A DNA stretch of 64,000 nt, taken from contig JAEUHM010000010.1 in assembly GCA_016795485.1 (NCBI GenBank), forward strand, positions 1 to 64,000, given 5' to 3'. Both the position numbers and the translations under genes were made by a program. The DNA comes from Verrucomicrobiaceae bacterium (lineage in GTDB: Bacteria > Verrucomicrobiota > Verrucomicrobiia > Verrucomicrobiales > Verrucomicrobiaceae). Shown here one piece after another: positions 1-8,063 of the stretch (within the stretch, counting starts at the first letter, position 1; each line of letters begins with the position of its first letter). The notes under the pieces were generated by a model that saw nothing but the letters and a program-made list of their open reading frames with translations, had not been told where the DNA came from and did not search any database.

Positions 1-654
1 CAAAGCCTTGTCTTTGGGGCGGATGACGGCCTCGATGATGGGCACGACTTTGCCTACCTCACCCATGCTCTCCAGGGAGAGGGTGGAGCGCCACTGGCGG
101 ATGGTCTCTGCGGTGAAGGAGAGGGCTACATCCGCATTGATATCATCGGGGTTATGGAACTCGTCTGGCAGGGTGGCACTGCCGCCGCTGGTGGGGCGGA
201 AGTTGATGAGGCCCAGGAAGTCCGGGCTCCAGTCGCACGTGGAGGCGCAGAGGAGGACTTTCTGGAAAAAGCCGCGCAGGACGGCCTCTGTCTGGGCTGC
301 GGTGGTGCCGGTCTCGGCAGCAATAGCAGCGAGGATAGCCGCCTGATCGGCGGGATTGCCACGCACGGCGCGGGTGGTGAAGCCGCCGGTGGACTTGGGT
401 GCTACGTTGTATTTGAACGTGGGCATGGTGTGGGTTGGGCTGGGTGTTGGGGTAGGTGCCGGGCTCTTTTTGGCACGGCGGAAAGGTTTCTTCTTCTTGG
501 GTGCAGGTGGCACCACGGGCGTGGGATAGGGCACAAAGCCAGGATCGCCGGGCTCAAGATAAACGGAGGGGTTGCCCCAACGAAGGTTGGGGTCATTCCA
601 GGTGAACGGCTTCCCAGTAAAAGGGTTGATGGAGTCCCACAGCAGCGGTTTCAT
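1..654 (-). CDS. Hypothetical protein with HU-like N-terminal region, 3' end beyond window
   Basis: The minus frame is open from ATG at 654 to the window edge (218 codons, no stop), so the C-terminus is missing. The first 75 residues are proline- and lysine-rich (start MKPLLWDSINPF; a KKKKPFRRAKK stretch). A second possible start is ATG 426 (MPTFKYNVAPKS). From there the pattern, with a helical stretch ending in VLRGFFQKVLL and then INFRPTSGG, resembles the HU-like DNA-binding domain found before DUF4469-type domains in Bacteroidetes and Verrucomicrobia; this is a family-pattern inference, not a search result. If only the shorter start is used, the proline-rich part would be leader. No clear Shine-Dalgarno sequence precedes either start. 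Codon use is typical of the neighbouring genes. The function is unknown. Confidence 0.6.
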   Translation of the reverse strand, partial: MKPLLWDSINPFTGKPFTWNDPNLRWGNPSVYLEPGDPGFVPYPTPVVPPAPKKKKPFRRAKKSPAPTPTPSPTHTMPTFKYNVAPKSTGGFTTRAVRGNPADQAAILAAIAAETGTTAAQTEAVLRGFFQKVLLCASTCDWSPDFLGLINFRPTSGGSATLPDEFHNPDDINADVALSFTAETIRQWRSTLSLESMGEVGKVVPIIEAVIRPKDKAL

Positions 655-854
655 GGCGAGTTCCGATTTGCTGCGGTGGTTTTATCAGAAACTAACAGGC
701 GGTGTCACGAAAAAAGTGCGGGCGGCCCTAACTTTCACCTGCGGGCCTTGAAAAACCGAACGTTGGCGGTCGGTCAACCTTTGGGGCTTGCTGTAGGCCG
801 TCTCTGTGAGGCGGTAGGCGTGGCGGGGGGGGCGGTGTGACCAATGCGGTGTGG

Positions 855-2000
855 CCTGAAGGGCCGCGAGACGGATCAGAGCCTCTCGTGCCCCTTCAGG
901 GCACCTCGCGTTGCGGGATGGGGAACCCAGGGCATCGCTACGCTCAGCCCTGGGCTAGCCTCTGCCGGCCCTTTGGGCCGGTGGGGGACTGGGCGATGGG
1001 TGGCGAATGTTGATGCGTGTTCGGTGATCGGGTTGCTCTGGGCGTGCGGGTCACGAGGTGGTGTGGTGTTTTGCGGGATGGACGCCCCCAAGGTGGGGCA
1101 GAGATTTTAGCCCAGGGCTTGGCGGAGCCATGCCCTGGGTCTCGTTGTGGCCCATGCATTGCGGCCTGAAGGGCCGCGAGAGGGATCAGAGCCTCTCGTG
1201 CCCCTTCAGGGCACCTTACGTTGCGCGATGGGTGACCCAGGGCATCGCTACGCTCAGCCCTGGGCTAAGCTCTGCCGGCCCTTTGGGCCGGTGGGGGACT
1301 GGGCGATGGGTGGTGGATGTTGATGCGTGTTCGGTAACCGGTGATCGGGTTGCTCTGGGCGTGCGGGTCACGAGGTGGTGTGGTGTTTTGCAGGATGGAC
1401 GCCCCCAAGGTGGGGCGGAGATTCTAGCCCAGGGCTTGTCGGAGCCATGCCCTGGGTCTCGGTGTGTCCCATGCATTGCGGCCTGAAGGGCCGCGAGAGG
1501 GATCAGAGCCTCTCTCGTGCCCCTTCAGGGCACCTCGCGTTGCGTGATGAGGAACCCAGGGCATCGCTACGCTCAGCCCTGGGCTAAGCTCTGCCGGCCC
1601 TTTGGGCCGGTGGGGGACTGGGCGATGGGTGGTGGATGTTGATGCGTGTTCGGTAACCGGTGATCGGGTTGCTCAGGGTGTGAGGGTCACGAGGTGGTGT
1701 GGTGTTTTGCAGGATGGACGCCCCCAAGGTGGGGCGGAGATTTTAGCCCAGGGCTTGGCGGAGCCATGCCCTGGGTCTTGGTGTGGCCCATGCATTGCGG
1801 CCTGAAGGGCCGCGAGAGGGATCAGAGCCTCTCTCGTGCCCTTTCAGGGCACCTCGCGTTGCTCGATGGGACACCCAGGGCATCGCTACGCTCAGCCCTG
1901 GGCTAGGCTCTGCCGACCCTTTGGGCCGGTGGGGGATTGGGCGATGGGTGGTGAATGTTGATGCGTGTTCGGTAACCGGGTTGCTCCGGGCGTGGGGGGA
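855..2000. repeat. Tandem array of palindrome-rich ~315-bp units (about 3.6 copies)
   Basis: The gene-free stretch 655-2192 is dominated by this array. Units begin with CCTGAAGGGCCGCGAGA at 855, 1165, 1482 and 1801, giving periods of 310, 317 and 319 bp; the fourth unit stops near 2000. Each full unit carries several hairpins: an imperfect 19-nt-arm hairpin from CCTGAAGGG to CCCTTCAGG with an 8-nt loop; ACCCAGGGCAT to AGCCCTGGGCT; GCCGGCCCTTTGGGCCGG; and near the end the reverse-oriented pair TAGCCCAGGGCTT to ATGCCCTGGGT. Reading frames inside it are by-products of the repeats. This looks like a REP-type intergenic family. Confidence 0.9.
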
Positions 2001-2053
2001 GGTTCGGTGCGTTGGGTGTGGGCGAAATGGAGTCATTTGGACTGCCGTGACGG

Positions 2054-2099
2054 CGCTGTGGGGACACAGCGGCCCTACCTTGAGCGAACTAACGCTCAA
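2054..2099. repeat. Pair of short perfect hairpins
   Basis: CGCTGTG-GGGA-CACAGCG lies at 2054-2071 and TTGAGCG-AACTAA-CGCTCAA at 2080-2099; both have perfect 7-bp arms. They sit beyond the 3' end of the pit gene with no T-run after them, so they are better read as repeat-family hairpins than as a standard intrinsic terminator, although they could stabilise the pit mRNA end. Confidence 0.6.
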
Positions 2100-2130
2100 C
2101 TACTGCTCAACGGCGCGTCAGCGCCCCTCA

Positions 2131-2180
2131 ACCACTGCAAACCACTGCAAACCACTGCAAACTACTGCAAACTACCGCCA
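2131..2180. repeat. Decamer direct repeat, about 4.5 copies
   Basis: The 10-mer ACCACTGCAA occurs three times in a row from 2131, followed by ACTACTGCAA and a partial ACTACCGCC. The array ends about 12 bp downstream of the pit stop codon. It has no spacers and is too short to be a CRISPR; it is probably a slippage-generated microsatellite. Confidence 0.85.
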
Positions 2181-2192
2181 ACGAGCCCTGTC

Positions 2193-3287
2193 CTACTTGA
2201 AGAAGGCTACGGTCTTGTAGATGGCGTAGGAGAGGCTGGCGGTGATGGGGATGGTGAGGACCCAGGCCCAGATGATGCGCTCGACGAGGCTCCACTTGAC
2301 GCTGTTGAAGCGCTTGGCGGCTCCGACTCCCATGATGCTGGTGGTGATGACGTGGGTGGTGCTGACGGGCATGCCAAAGTGGCTGGTGGCGGCGAGGATG
2401 GTGGCGGCGGTGGTCTCTGCGGCGAATCCGTGCACGGGTTTCATGCGGACCATCTTGTGGCCGAGGGTCTTGATGATTTTCCATCCGCCGGCGTACGTGC
2501 CTGCGGCCATGACGAGGGCGCAGGTGAGGATGATCCAGAGGGGGATGTCTGCGGATTTGTCTGGGACGCGGAGGAAGTGGAGCCAACTGGGGATGTCATC
2601 GAGCTCTCCGGCACTGGTGGAGGCGAAGAGGGTGAGCATGATGACGCCCATGGTCTTCTGGGCGTCTGCTAGCCCGTGGCCAAAGCCCATGTAGGCGGCA
2701 CTGAAGATTTGGAGCTTGGAGAAGATTTGGTTGATCCAGTAGGGCCGCCAGTTGCGGATGAGGGCGAAGAGGATGCCCATGGAGAGGAAGCCGATGAGGA
2801 TGCCGAGGAGGGGGGAGCTGATCATGGGGATGACGACCTTGTGGTAGATGCCTTCCATGACGATGTGGCCGTCTTTCTCCTTGGCACGGGACCAGATGAG
2901 GGCGCTCCAGTTGCCGCCGGAGGAGGCGAGCGCGGAGCCGATGAGCCCGCCGATGAGGGCGTGGCTGGAGCTGGAGGGCATGCCGAACCACCAGGTGACG
3001 AGGTTCCATATGATGCCGCCAAGCATGGCGCAAAAGATGGTGAGGGTGGTGACGGCGATGACTTTGTCGTCAATGATGCCGCTGTGGATGGTCTTGGCCA
3101 CGGCTTGCCCGGTGAGGGCGCCGATGAGGTTCATGCCTGCTGCGAGTACGAGTGCCTGCCGGGGGGTGAGCACCTTGGTGGAGACCACGGTGGCGATGGC
3201 GTTGGCTGTGTCATGGAATCCGTTGATGTACTCGAAGGCGAGTACGACGAGGAGTACGACGAACAGGAGGATGAGCGCGGTGGACAT
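2193..3287 (-). CDS. pit: Inorganic phosphate transporter, Pit family
   Basis: A 364-residue hydrophobic protein of the PiT family, which imports phosphate in symport with a cation across the inner membrane. Family signatures are visible in both halves: GFHDTANAIATVVST near residue 24 and PVSTTHVITTSIMGVG near residue 310, plus GMPSSSSHALIGGLIGSA around residue 105. Length and about ten hydrophobic segments fit the family. It begins 5 bases after the DUF47 gene ends on the same strand, the usual order for this pair, so the two are likely co-transcribed. ATG at 3287 is the natural start. The region beyond its stop holds only short repeats. Confidence 0.95.
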   Translation of the reverse strand: MSTALILLFVVLLVVLAFEYINGFHDTANAIATVVSTKVLTPRQALVLAAGMNLIGALTGQAVAKTIHSGIIDDKVIAVTTLTIFCAMLGGIIWNLVTWWFGMPSSSSHALIGGLIGSALASSGGNWSALIWSRAKEKDGHIVMEGIYHKVVIPMISSPLLGILIGFLSMGILFALIRNWRPYWINQIFSKLQIFSAAYMGFGHGLADAQKTMGVIMLTLFASTSAGELDDIPSWLHFLRVPDKSADIPLWIILTCALVMAAGTYAGGWKIIKTLGHKMVRMKPVHGFAAETTAATILAATSHFGMPVSTTHVITTSIMGVGAAKRFNSVKWSLVERIIWAWVLTIPITASLSYAIYKTVAFFK

Positions 3288-3292
3288 GCTGC

Positions 3293-3922
3293 TCAGGTGT
3301 ACTTGAGCACGATGTGGGAGAGGACGTTGCCGGCGTCTCGGCAGCGGTCGACGACTTTCTCCATGAGGTCGTAGAGGTCGCGGAGCATGAGGACGCGCAC
3401 GGCATCGGTTTCCTTGTGGTAGAGATCGCGCAGGAGGACGGTGACGAGCTTGTCGGCATCGCCCTCGATCTGCTGAAGCTCGGCGTTGAGGCCTTTCATG
3501 CGCTCGAGGTGCATTTTGGCACAGAGCTCGGCGACCATTTTGACGACGATCTCGGCGGCGCTCTGCATGTGGGCGAGGTTCTTGGAGAAGTCTGCGCCTG
3601 GGATGCGGTCGGCACAGATGACGTAGCGCTCGGCGATCTTTTCTACGGTCTTGGGGATCTTGTAGAGGGCGACACTGAGGGCCTCGATGTCTTCGCGCTC
3701 GAGCTCGGTGACGAAGGTGGTGCAGAGGGCTTCGTTGATCTGCTCAGTGATCTTTTTGTCCTTGCGCTTGGCGTCCTTGAGCAGGGCCATGTTGCCATCG
3801 CTTACGGGCTGGGAGAAGAGGGTGCCTAGGGCTTGGACGCTATGACGGGCTTCTTCTGCACTCTGCTGGAGCAGGGTGTAGAAGACGTCGGTTTTGCCGA
3901 AGAGCTTTTGCAGGGAGATCAT
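3293..3922 (-). CDS. DUF47 family phosphate transport regulator (PhoU-like)
   Basis: A 209-residue helical protein beginning MISLQKLFGKTDVFYTLL. Charged heptad-like helices with a central KRKDKKITEQINEALCTTFVTELEREDI are typical of DUF47 proteins, which share the PhoU fold and are almost always encoded beside a Pit transporter. The accepted role is modulation of low-affinity phosphate uptake, probably by contacting the transporter from the cytoplasm. The frame is open upstream to 3964, but the extra 14 residues (MSLALGCPAASQVS) do not resemble the family, so ATG 3922 is chosen. Confidence 0.9.
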   Translation of the reverse strand: MISLQKLFGKTDVFYTLLQQSAEEARHSVQALGTLFSQPVSDGNMALLKDAKRKDKKITEQINEALCTTFVTELEREDIEALSVALYKIPKTVEKIAERYVICADRIPGADFSKNLAHMQSAAEIVVKMVAELCAKMHLERMKGLNAELQQIEGDADKLVTVLLRDLYHKETDAVRVLMLRDLYDLMEKVVDRCRDAGNVLSHIVLKYT

Positions 3923-3975
3923 GCTCACTTGAGAAGCCGCAGGGCAGCCTAATGCAAGTGACAAGTGCGGGGCGG

Positions 3976-4869
3976 CTAGGGGTTAAGTAGTTTTCCCAAA
4001 ATCCAGTCGGCGGCGGGTGGGGCTGGCTGGCTGCTGGTCTGGTCTTGTAGGACGATGGCTTCTACACCTGCGTCCTGGAGGGTCTTCTTGACGGTGCGGG
4101 CGTGGGTGGTGCAGTGGAGCCACTCGCCGCGGTTGGTGGGCTTGGGCACGTCTTGCTTGCTGTCCATGTAGATGGGGGCGTCGTCTTTGGAGATCCAACC
4201 GAGCATGTCGCACTCTTTGAGGACAGCGCGGCCTTTGTCTGACTTGAGGGCGTCCATGCCTGGGAGGTGGTAGAAGAGTGGGAGCTCGATTTCCCGACCA
4301 AAGCTGGGGGTTGCCGGGCCGAGGAAGCTCTCCCAGCGGGTGACATCGTAGGTGGCTTGGGTGGAGGTGAGGACGGCGCACTTCACGCGGCTGGACTCGC
4401 GGAGGATGGGGTCGGTGGCGTTTGGATCAGCTAGGTCATCGCGGGTGGCGAGCCAGAGGGAGGTGCCGGCTCCTGCGGACCCGCCCATGGCGCCGACTCG
4501 GGTCTTGTCGAGGTTCCACTCTGGCGCACGATGGCGGAGGTACTGCACAGCGCGTGCACAGTCCCGCAAAATGTCCTGCACGGGTGCGTGGTAGAGGAAG
4601 CGGTAGTTGATGGCAGCACAGGAGACGCCTTTGCTGAGGGCGGTGCGGAGGACGGAGTTCTTGGCAAACTGGTCCTTGCTGCCGTTGCGGAATCCGCCGC
4701 CGTGGATGAAGACGATGAGCGGGGTGGGTTTGTCTGCTTTCGCCTGCCAGAGGTCGAGGACGTTCCGCTCATGCGGCCCATAGCTGACGTTTGAGAAGGT
4801 GGGTGTCTCTGCAGCAGGTAGAGCGGCTGCGGATAGCAGGGCGGCGAGGAGCAATGAAGGACGAATCAT
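3976..4869 (-). CDS. Secreted alpha/beta-hydrolase (carboxylesterase-like)
   Basis: A 297-residue protein with an N-terminal signal peptide (MIRPSLLLAALLSAAALPAA). The oxyanion-hole motif HGGGF is at about residue 56 and the nucleophile elbow GGSAGAG at about residue 134, as in the HSL and BD-FAE esterase groups. A cap-like region rich in charged residues follows. The substrate cannot be read from sequence; secreted esterases of this type in Verrucomicrobia often deacetylate plant or algal polysaccharides. It ends about 50 bases before the DUF47 gene on the same strand and starts 26 bases after the propeller gene upstream, so it may be part of a loose transcription unit. Confidence 0.85.
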   Translation of the reverse strand: MIRPSLLLAALLSAAALPAAETPTFSNVSYGPHERNVLDLWQAKADKPTPLIVFIHGGGFRNGSKDQFAKNSVLRTALSKGVSCAAINYRFLYHAPVQDILRDCARAVQYLRHRAPEWNLDKTRVGAMGGSAGAGTSLWLATRDDLADPNATDPILRESSRVKCAVLTSTQATYDVTRWESFLGPATPSFGREIELPLFYHLPGMDALKSDKGRAVLKECDMLGWISKDDAPIYMDSKQDVPKPTNRGEWLHCTTHARTVKKTLQDAGVEAIVLQDQTSSQPAPPAADWILGKLLNP

Positions 4870-4895
4870 GCGCGCTTGAACTCGACAAATGCGGG

Positions 4896-6194
4896 TCAGT
4901 TGCGCTTGAAACGATAGAGCGCCTTGTCGGTGCGGAGGAAGAGGGCTTCATCCACGATGGCGGGGCTGCTGTAGATGCCTCCGTCGAGGTTGTTGGTAGC
5001 CACCACTCCGAACTCCCGCCCCGCCTTGACCACAGTGACCACGCCTTCCCGACTACAGGCATAGATGTGACCGCCGGCGTGAGTGAGGGACGAGGTGAAC
5101 TTTCCACCGAGTCGCTCGCGATAGACCTCGTCTCCGGTCAATGCGTCAAGACAGCTGAGGATGCCGCCATCATTGACGAAGTAGAGCTCCTTGCCCACAA
5201 GGAGCGGGGAGGGAATGCTGGGAGCGTTCTTCTTGCTGCTCCAGGCGACCTCGGGGGTCTTTAGCCCTTCATACTTGAGCGCAAACATGGTGGGAGGTGA
5301 GAATGAGGTGCTGAAATAGATCATGCCGTTCCCAACAACCGGGCGCGGAGACATGCTGAAGCCTAACTGGCCGTAAGCGACCTTCCAGAGCTCCTTCCCG
5401 GTAGCGGGATCGTAGCCGTAGAGCCAATCCGCTCCGGTGGAGATGGCGGTGGGGATGCCGTTCAAATCTGCCACGAGAGGTGTGCCATAGGCCTTCTTTT
5501 GCTGAGGGTTGGCGTGCATCTCGCCACTGCGGGTGGTTTTCCACACGGTCTTGCCAGTGGTCTTATCGAGCGCGGTGATGTACTGTTGGTCACTGCCATC
5601 ACAGTGGAAGAGAAGCAGGTCTTTCCAAAGCACGGGGGAACTGCCAGGGCCGTTCTCGTGCTGAATGAGGTTCTCTTGGTTTCTCCAGAGCGGGCTGCCG
5701 CTGGTGGTATCCACACACACGGTGCCAAACGCTCCGAAGTGGCAATAGAGGCGGCCGTCCTCAATGACCGGAGTGGGTGAAGCGTAGCTGTTGAGCTGAT
5801 GCACCCACTGTGGATCACGCACTTCCAGAAGCTCAATGTCCTGCTGAATCTCTCCCGTGGCCTTATCGACACAGATGGCCCGCAGCAGAACGGACGAGAG
5901 CACGGTCACTGGCTGGTCCCCTGTATTGGCCTTGAGCCTACGCTCTGCTTCCTCTGGGCTGGCAGGTTTCTCAATGGCCGTGGTCACCCAAATCTGGTCT
6001 CCCCAGATGACCGGCGAGGAGTAACCACGCCCAGGGAGCTCGCGCTTCCACGCTAGGTTTTGCTTCTCACCAAAGGTAATGGGTGCCTGCACGGAGCTGG
6101 CGTGTCCCTGACCGTCTGGACCACGCCACTGCTGCCAGTTCTCCGCATGGAGTGAGGTCGTGACAACGAGAAGCAGACAAAACCAAGTCTTCAT
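4896..6194 (-). CDS. Exported PQQ-binding-like beta-propeller protein
   Basis: A 432-residue protein with a signal peptide (MKTWFCLLLVVTTSLHA) followed at once by WQQWRGPDGQGHA, the WRG motif that opens the large family of propeller proteins in Verrucomicrobia and Planctomycetes. Repeated blades carry patterns such as DKTTGKTVWK, DPATGKELWK and CLDALTGDEVY, the tryptophan-docking sequence of PQQ-type propellers. No catalytic dehydrogenase domain is present, so it is probably a scaffold or binding protein rather than an enzyme. Its ATG overlaps the purQ stop by 4 bases (6191-6194), suggesting translational coupling although the functions look unrelated. Confidence 0.88.
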   Translation of the reverse strand: MKTWFCLLLVVTTSLHAENWQQWRGPDGQGHASSVQAPITFGEKQNLAWKRELPGRGYSSPVIWGDQIWVTTAIEKPASPEEAERRLKANTGDQPVTVLSSVLLRAICVDKATGEIQQDIELLEVRDPQWVHQLNSYASPTPVIEDGRLYCHFGAFGTVCVDTTSGSPLWRNQENLIQHENGPGSSPVLWKDLLLFHCDGSDQQYITALDKTTGKTVWKTTRSGEMHANPQQKKAYGTPLVADLNGIPTAISTGADWLYGYDPATGKELWKVAYGQLGFSMSPRPVVGNGMIYFSTSFSPPTMFALKYEGLKTPEVAWSSKKNAPSIPSPLLVGKELYFVNDGGILSCLDALTGDEVYRERLGGKFTSSLTHAGGHIYACSREGVVTVVKAGREFGVVATNNLDGGIYSSPAIVDEALFLRTDKALYRFKRN

Positions 6195-6898
6195 GCCATC
6201 GCCTTCCGCACGGAGGTGAACATGTAGTGACCCCAGCCACGCTCGGCTTGATTCCAGTCCGGATCGTAGTGATGGCGCTTCAAGGTAAAGCGCTCAGGGT
6301 GCGGCATGAGGCCGAACACGCGGCCTGATTTGTCCTGAAGTCCAGCAATCCGCTCCGATGAGCCATTCACATCCGTGGAGTAAAGCAAAGCAGCGGTGCC
6401 ATCCTTTACATAGGCCGCAGCGTCACCTTCCTCACCCACAAACCTGCCCTCGGCGTGTGCTATGGGCAGCTCAAAGTCATCAGGGAGCTCGCTCAGGTAA
6501 GGACTGGAGGCATTCCGCTTCAATCCGGCCCATTTGCAGATGAACCGCCCAGTGGTGTTGTGCACCAGGGAGCCGCGAGGCAGAAGATCGAGCTGAGTGA
6601 GGATCTGAAAACCATTGCAGATGCCCATGGCATAGCCGCCGGCATCAATGAAGGAGCGGAGTTTGTCGCCAAGCTTGTGTTTGGTGATGAGTTGGGCGAT
6701 GCGGCCGCTCATGACGTAGTCGCCGTAGCTGAACCCGCCCGAGAAAACGAGCAACTGCGTGCGCGACAACACTCCGGGCTCTAGCAAAGCGACTGGCAGC
6801 ACCTCGGTGCTAAAGCCAGCCTCCAACAAGGCGCGGGAGGTTTCATTGTCGCAGTTGGTGCCGGGAAACTTGACGAGAAGGGCGTGGGGTGTGGGCAT
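6191..6898 (-). CDS. purQ: Phosphoribosylformylglycinamidine synthase, glutaminase subunit PurQ
   Basis: A 235-residue class I glutamine amidotransferase that supplies ammonia to PurL in step four of purine synthesis. The start PHALLVKFPGTNCDNE, the SGGFSYGDYV segment, the nucleophile in GYAMGICNGFQIL (about residue 93) and the His-Glu pair in GLMPHPER near the C-terminus are all present. Length matches standalone PurQ of the small-PurL type, so separate purL and purS genes are expected elsewhere. It overlaps the propeller gene by 4 bases. The other purine gene in the window, purD, lies about 52 kb away, so the pathway genes are scattered. Confidence 0.96.
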   Translation of the reverse strand: MPTPHALLVKFPGTNCDNETSRALLEAGFSTEVLPVALLEPGVLSRTQLLVFSGGFSYGDYVMSGRIAQLITKHKLGDKLRSFIDAGGYAMGICNGFQILTQLDLLPRGSLVHNTTGRFICKWAGLKRNASSPYLSELPDDFELPIAHAEGRFVGEEGDAAAYVKDGTAALLYSTDVNGSSERIAGLQDKSGRVFGLMPHPERFTLKRHHYDPDWNQAERGWGHYMFTSVRKAMA

Positions 6899-6953
6899 CT
6901 TCCCTGCTTTCTAGCGCGGGACTGCGGCTGTGCCAGCGGATAGTGCAGAGGCG

Positions 6954-7988
6954 TTACTCGTCCGCGCACCGCCAAGCCATGGTCAGCCCAGCTAGCAGGC
7001 CCAAAATGGCCCACGGCTGCAAAAACTGCACCGCCAGAGTGCTCCACGAGAAGTCAGGGGAGAAGGCCGTGCGCAAGTTTTGCACGTTCTCCACTAACTG
7101 GCCGATCCCGTCCACCGAACCAGGCATGAACGACATCCCCACCGGCAATGCCAAGATAAAGAGCGTCAACACCGCTCCAACAGCCGTGGTGAGCAGGGCA
7201 TTGCGCCGCTTCAACCGCTCATCGCGATGATAGGTCATGCTAATAATCCAACCCACGGCAACCCCAATCCCCGCAGCTCCGGCAAGGTAGCAGGGCACCT
7301 TGGCCAATGCCGTGGGCGTCCATGTATCCCAAGAAGGACGTAACGTCTCCAGGCCAGCCCATAGCCAGCCAGCAACGATGGCACCTGCCACGCACGCTGT
7401 TTTCATGCTTAGCTTAGGCTCACGAGCAGCAATCATAGAGGTAGATCCAACGCGCGCGAGTGGTGGTGCGGGTTTGGGCAACTCTCTGAGGATCGGCCCA
7501 CTGGCATGTCGATGTCCAAAAAGGCGAAATGACTCACCGGGCGGCCGAGAAGCGGCTTCAAACTCACTCATCGGCGACTCGGGGATGCCGGGGGGCGGGA
7601 CGGAGGCCGGTGCCATCTGGAAAAAAGCAGACTGCGCCCCGGACGAGGAAGGTGTTGGAGTGTCGATACCCCCATCGGACCGGCTTGCAGCCTCTGGGAG
7701 GTCGTCGGCTTCAAAAGTCATGCGGAAGTGACCCGCCAAAATGCGATCCCCCGCAGCCAAGGCGCGGCGAGTCGCTGGGGAATCATTAACCAGCACGGGA
7801 CTATCCGGGATTAACGAAATAAGCGTAAACCCTGTGCCTCCTTCAAGAGGTTGGAGCGCGAAGTGCACGGGCGAGAGCCCAAGGTCTGAGCCCAAACACA
7901 CGTCAGCTTCGGCGGTGGAGCCGAAGCGCAACGGTCTGAGAGGGAGCGGAACTCGGGTGCCCGTGGGCACGACAAGGTGGTAAGCCAT
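6954..7988 (-). CDS. FHA-like domain membrane protein
   Basis: A 344-residue protein. Residues 1-95 look like a divergent forkhead-associated domain (PLRFGSTAEADVCLGSDLG, SPVHFALQPL, then VLVNDSP), a phosphothreonine-reading fold. A low-complexity linker rich in Ser and Pro follows to about residue 190. The C-terminal half has four hydrophobic segments (for example TACVAGAIVAGWLWAGL, CYLAGAAGIGVAVGWII, AVGAVLTLFILALPVGM, ILGLLAGLTMAW), so it is an inner-membrane protein with a cytoplasmic FHA head. Together with the kinase at 35-37.7 kb and the FHA protein at 21.5 kb it suggests Ser/Thr phosphosignalling in this organism. Substrate unknown. ATG 7988 sits directly beside a palindrome. Confidence 0.7.
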   Translation of the reverse strand: MAYHLVVPTGTRVPLPLRPLRFGSTAEADVCLGSDLGLSPVHFALQPLEGGTGFTLISLIPDSPVLVNDSPATRRALAAGDRILAGHFRMTFEADDLPEAASRSDGGIDTPTPSSSGAQSAFFQMAPASVPPPGIPESPMSEFEAASRPPGESFRLFGHRHASGPILRELPKPAPPLARVGSTSMIAAREPKLSMKTACVAGAIVAGWLWAGLETLRPSWDTWTPTALAKVPCYLAGAAGIGVAVGWIISMTYHRDERLKRRNALLTTAVGAVLTLFILALPVGMSFMPGSVDGIGQLVENVQNLRTAFSPDFSWSTLAVQFLQPWAILGLLAGLTMAWRCADE

Positions 7989-8013
7989 CCATAGAAAATA
8001 GTATATTCTATGG
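7989..8013. promoter_or_regulatory. AT-rich palindrome abutting the FHA gene start
   Basis: CCATAGAA and TTCTATGG form perfect 8-nt arms around a 9-nt A/T-rich core, starting one base upstream of the ATG of the FHA membrane protein. On the gene's strand the core includes TATACT, similar to a -10 box. It could be an operator overlapping a promoter. There is no T-run, so a terminator for the gene upstream is less likely. Confidence 0.35.
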
Positions 8014-8063
8014 TAAATACAATCCGTTCGTGGCGGAAAACCTACCTCCCTGCCCAGCCAGCC

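Noticed and set aside
844-2100. Several overlapping short ORFs on both strands in the tandem repeats
   Set aside because: They follow the repeat period, share the same words in each copy, and have no start signal or recognised domain; they are artefacts of the repeats.
2131-2180. Possible CRISPR array
   Set aside because: The repeats touch each other without spacers and no cas gene is present.
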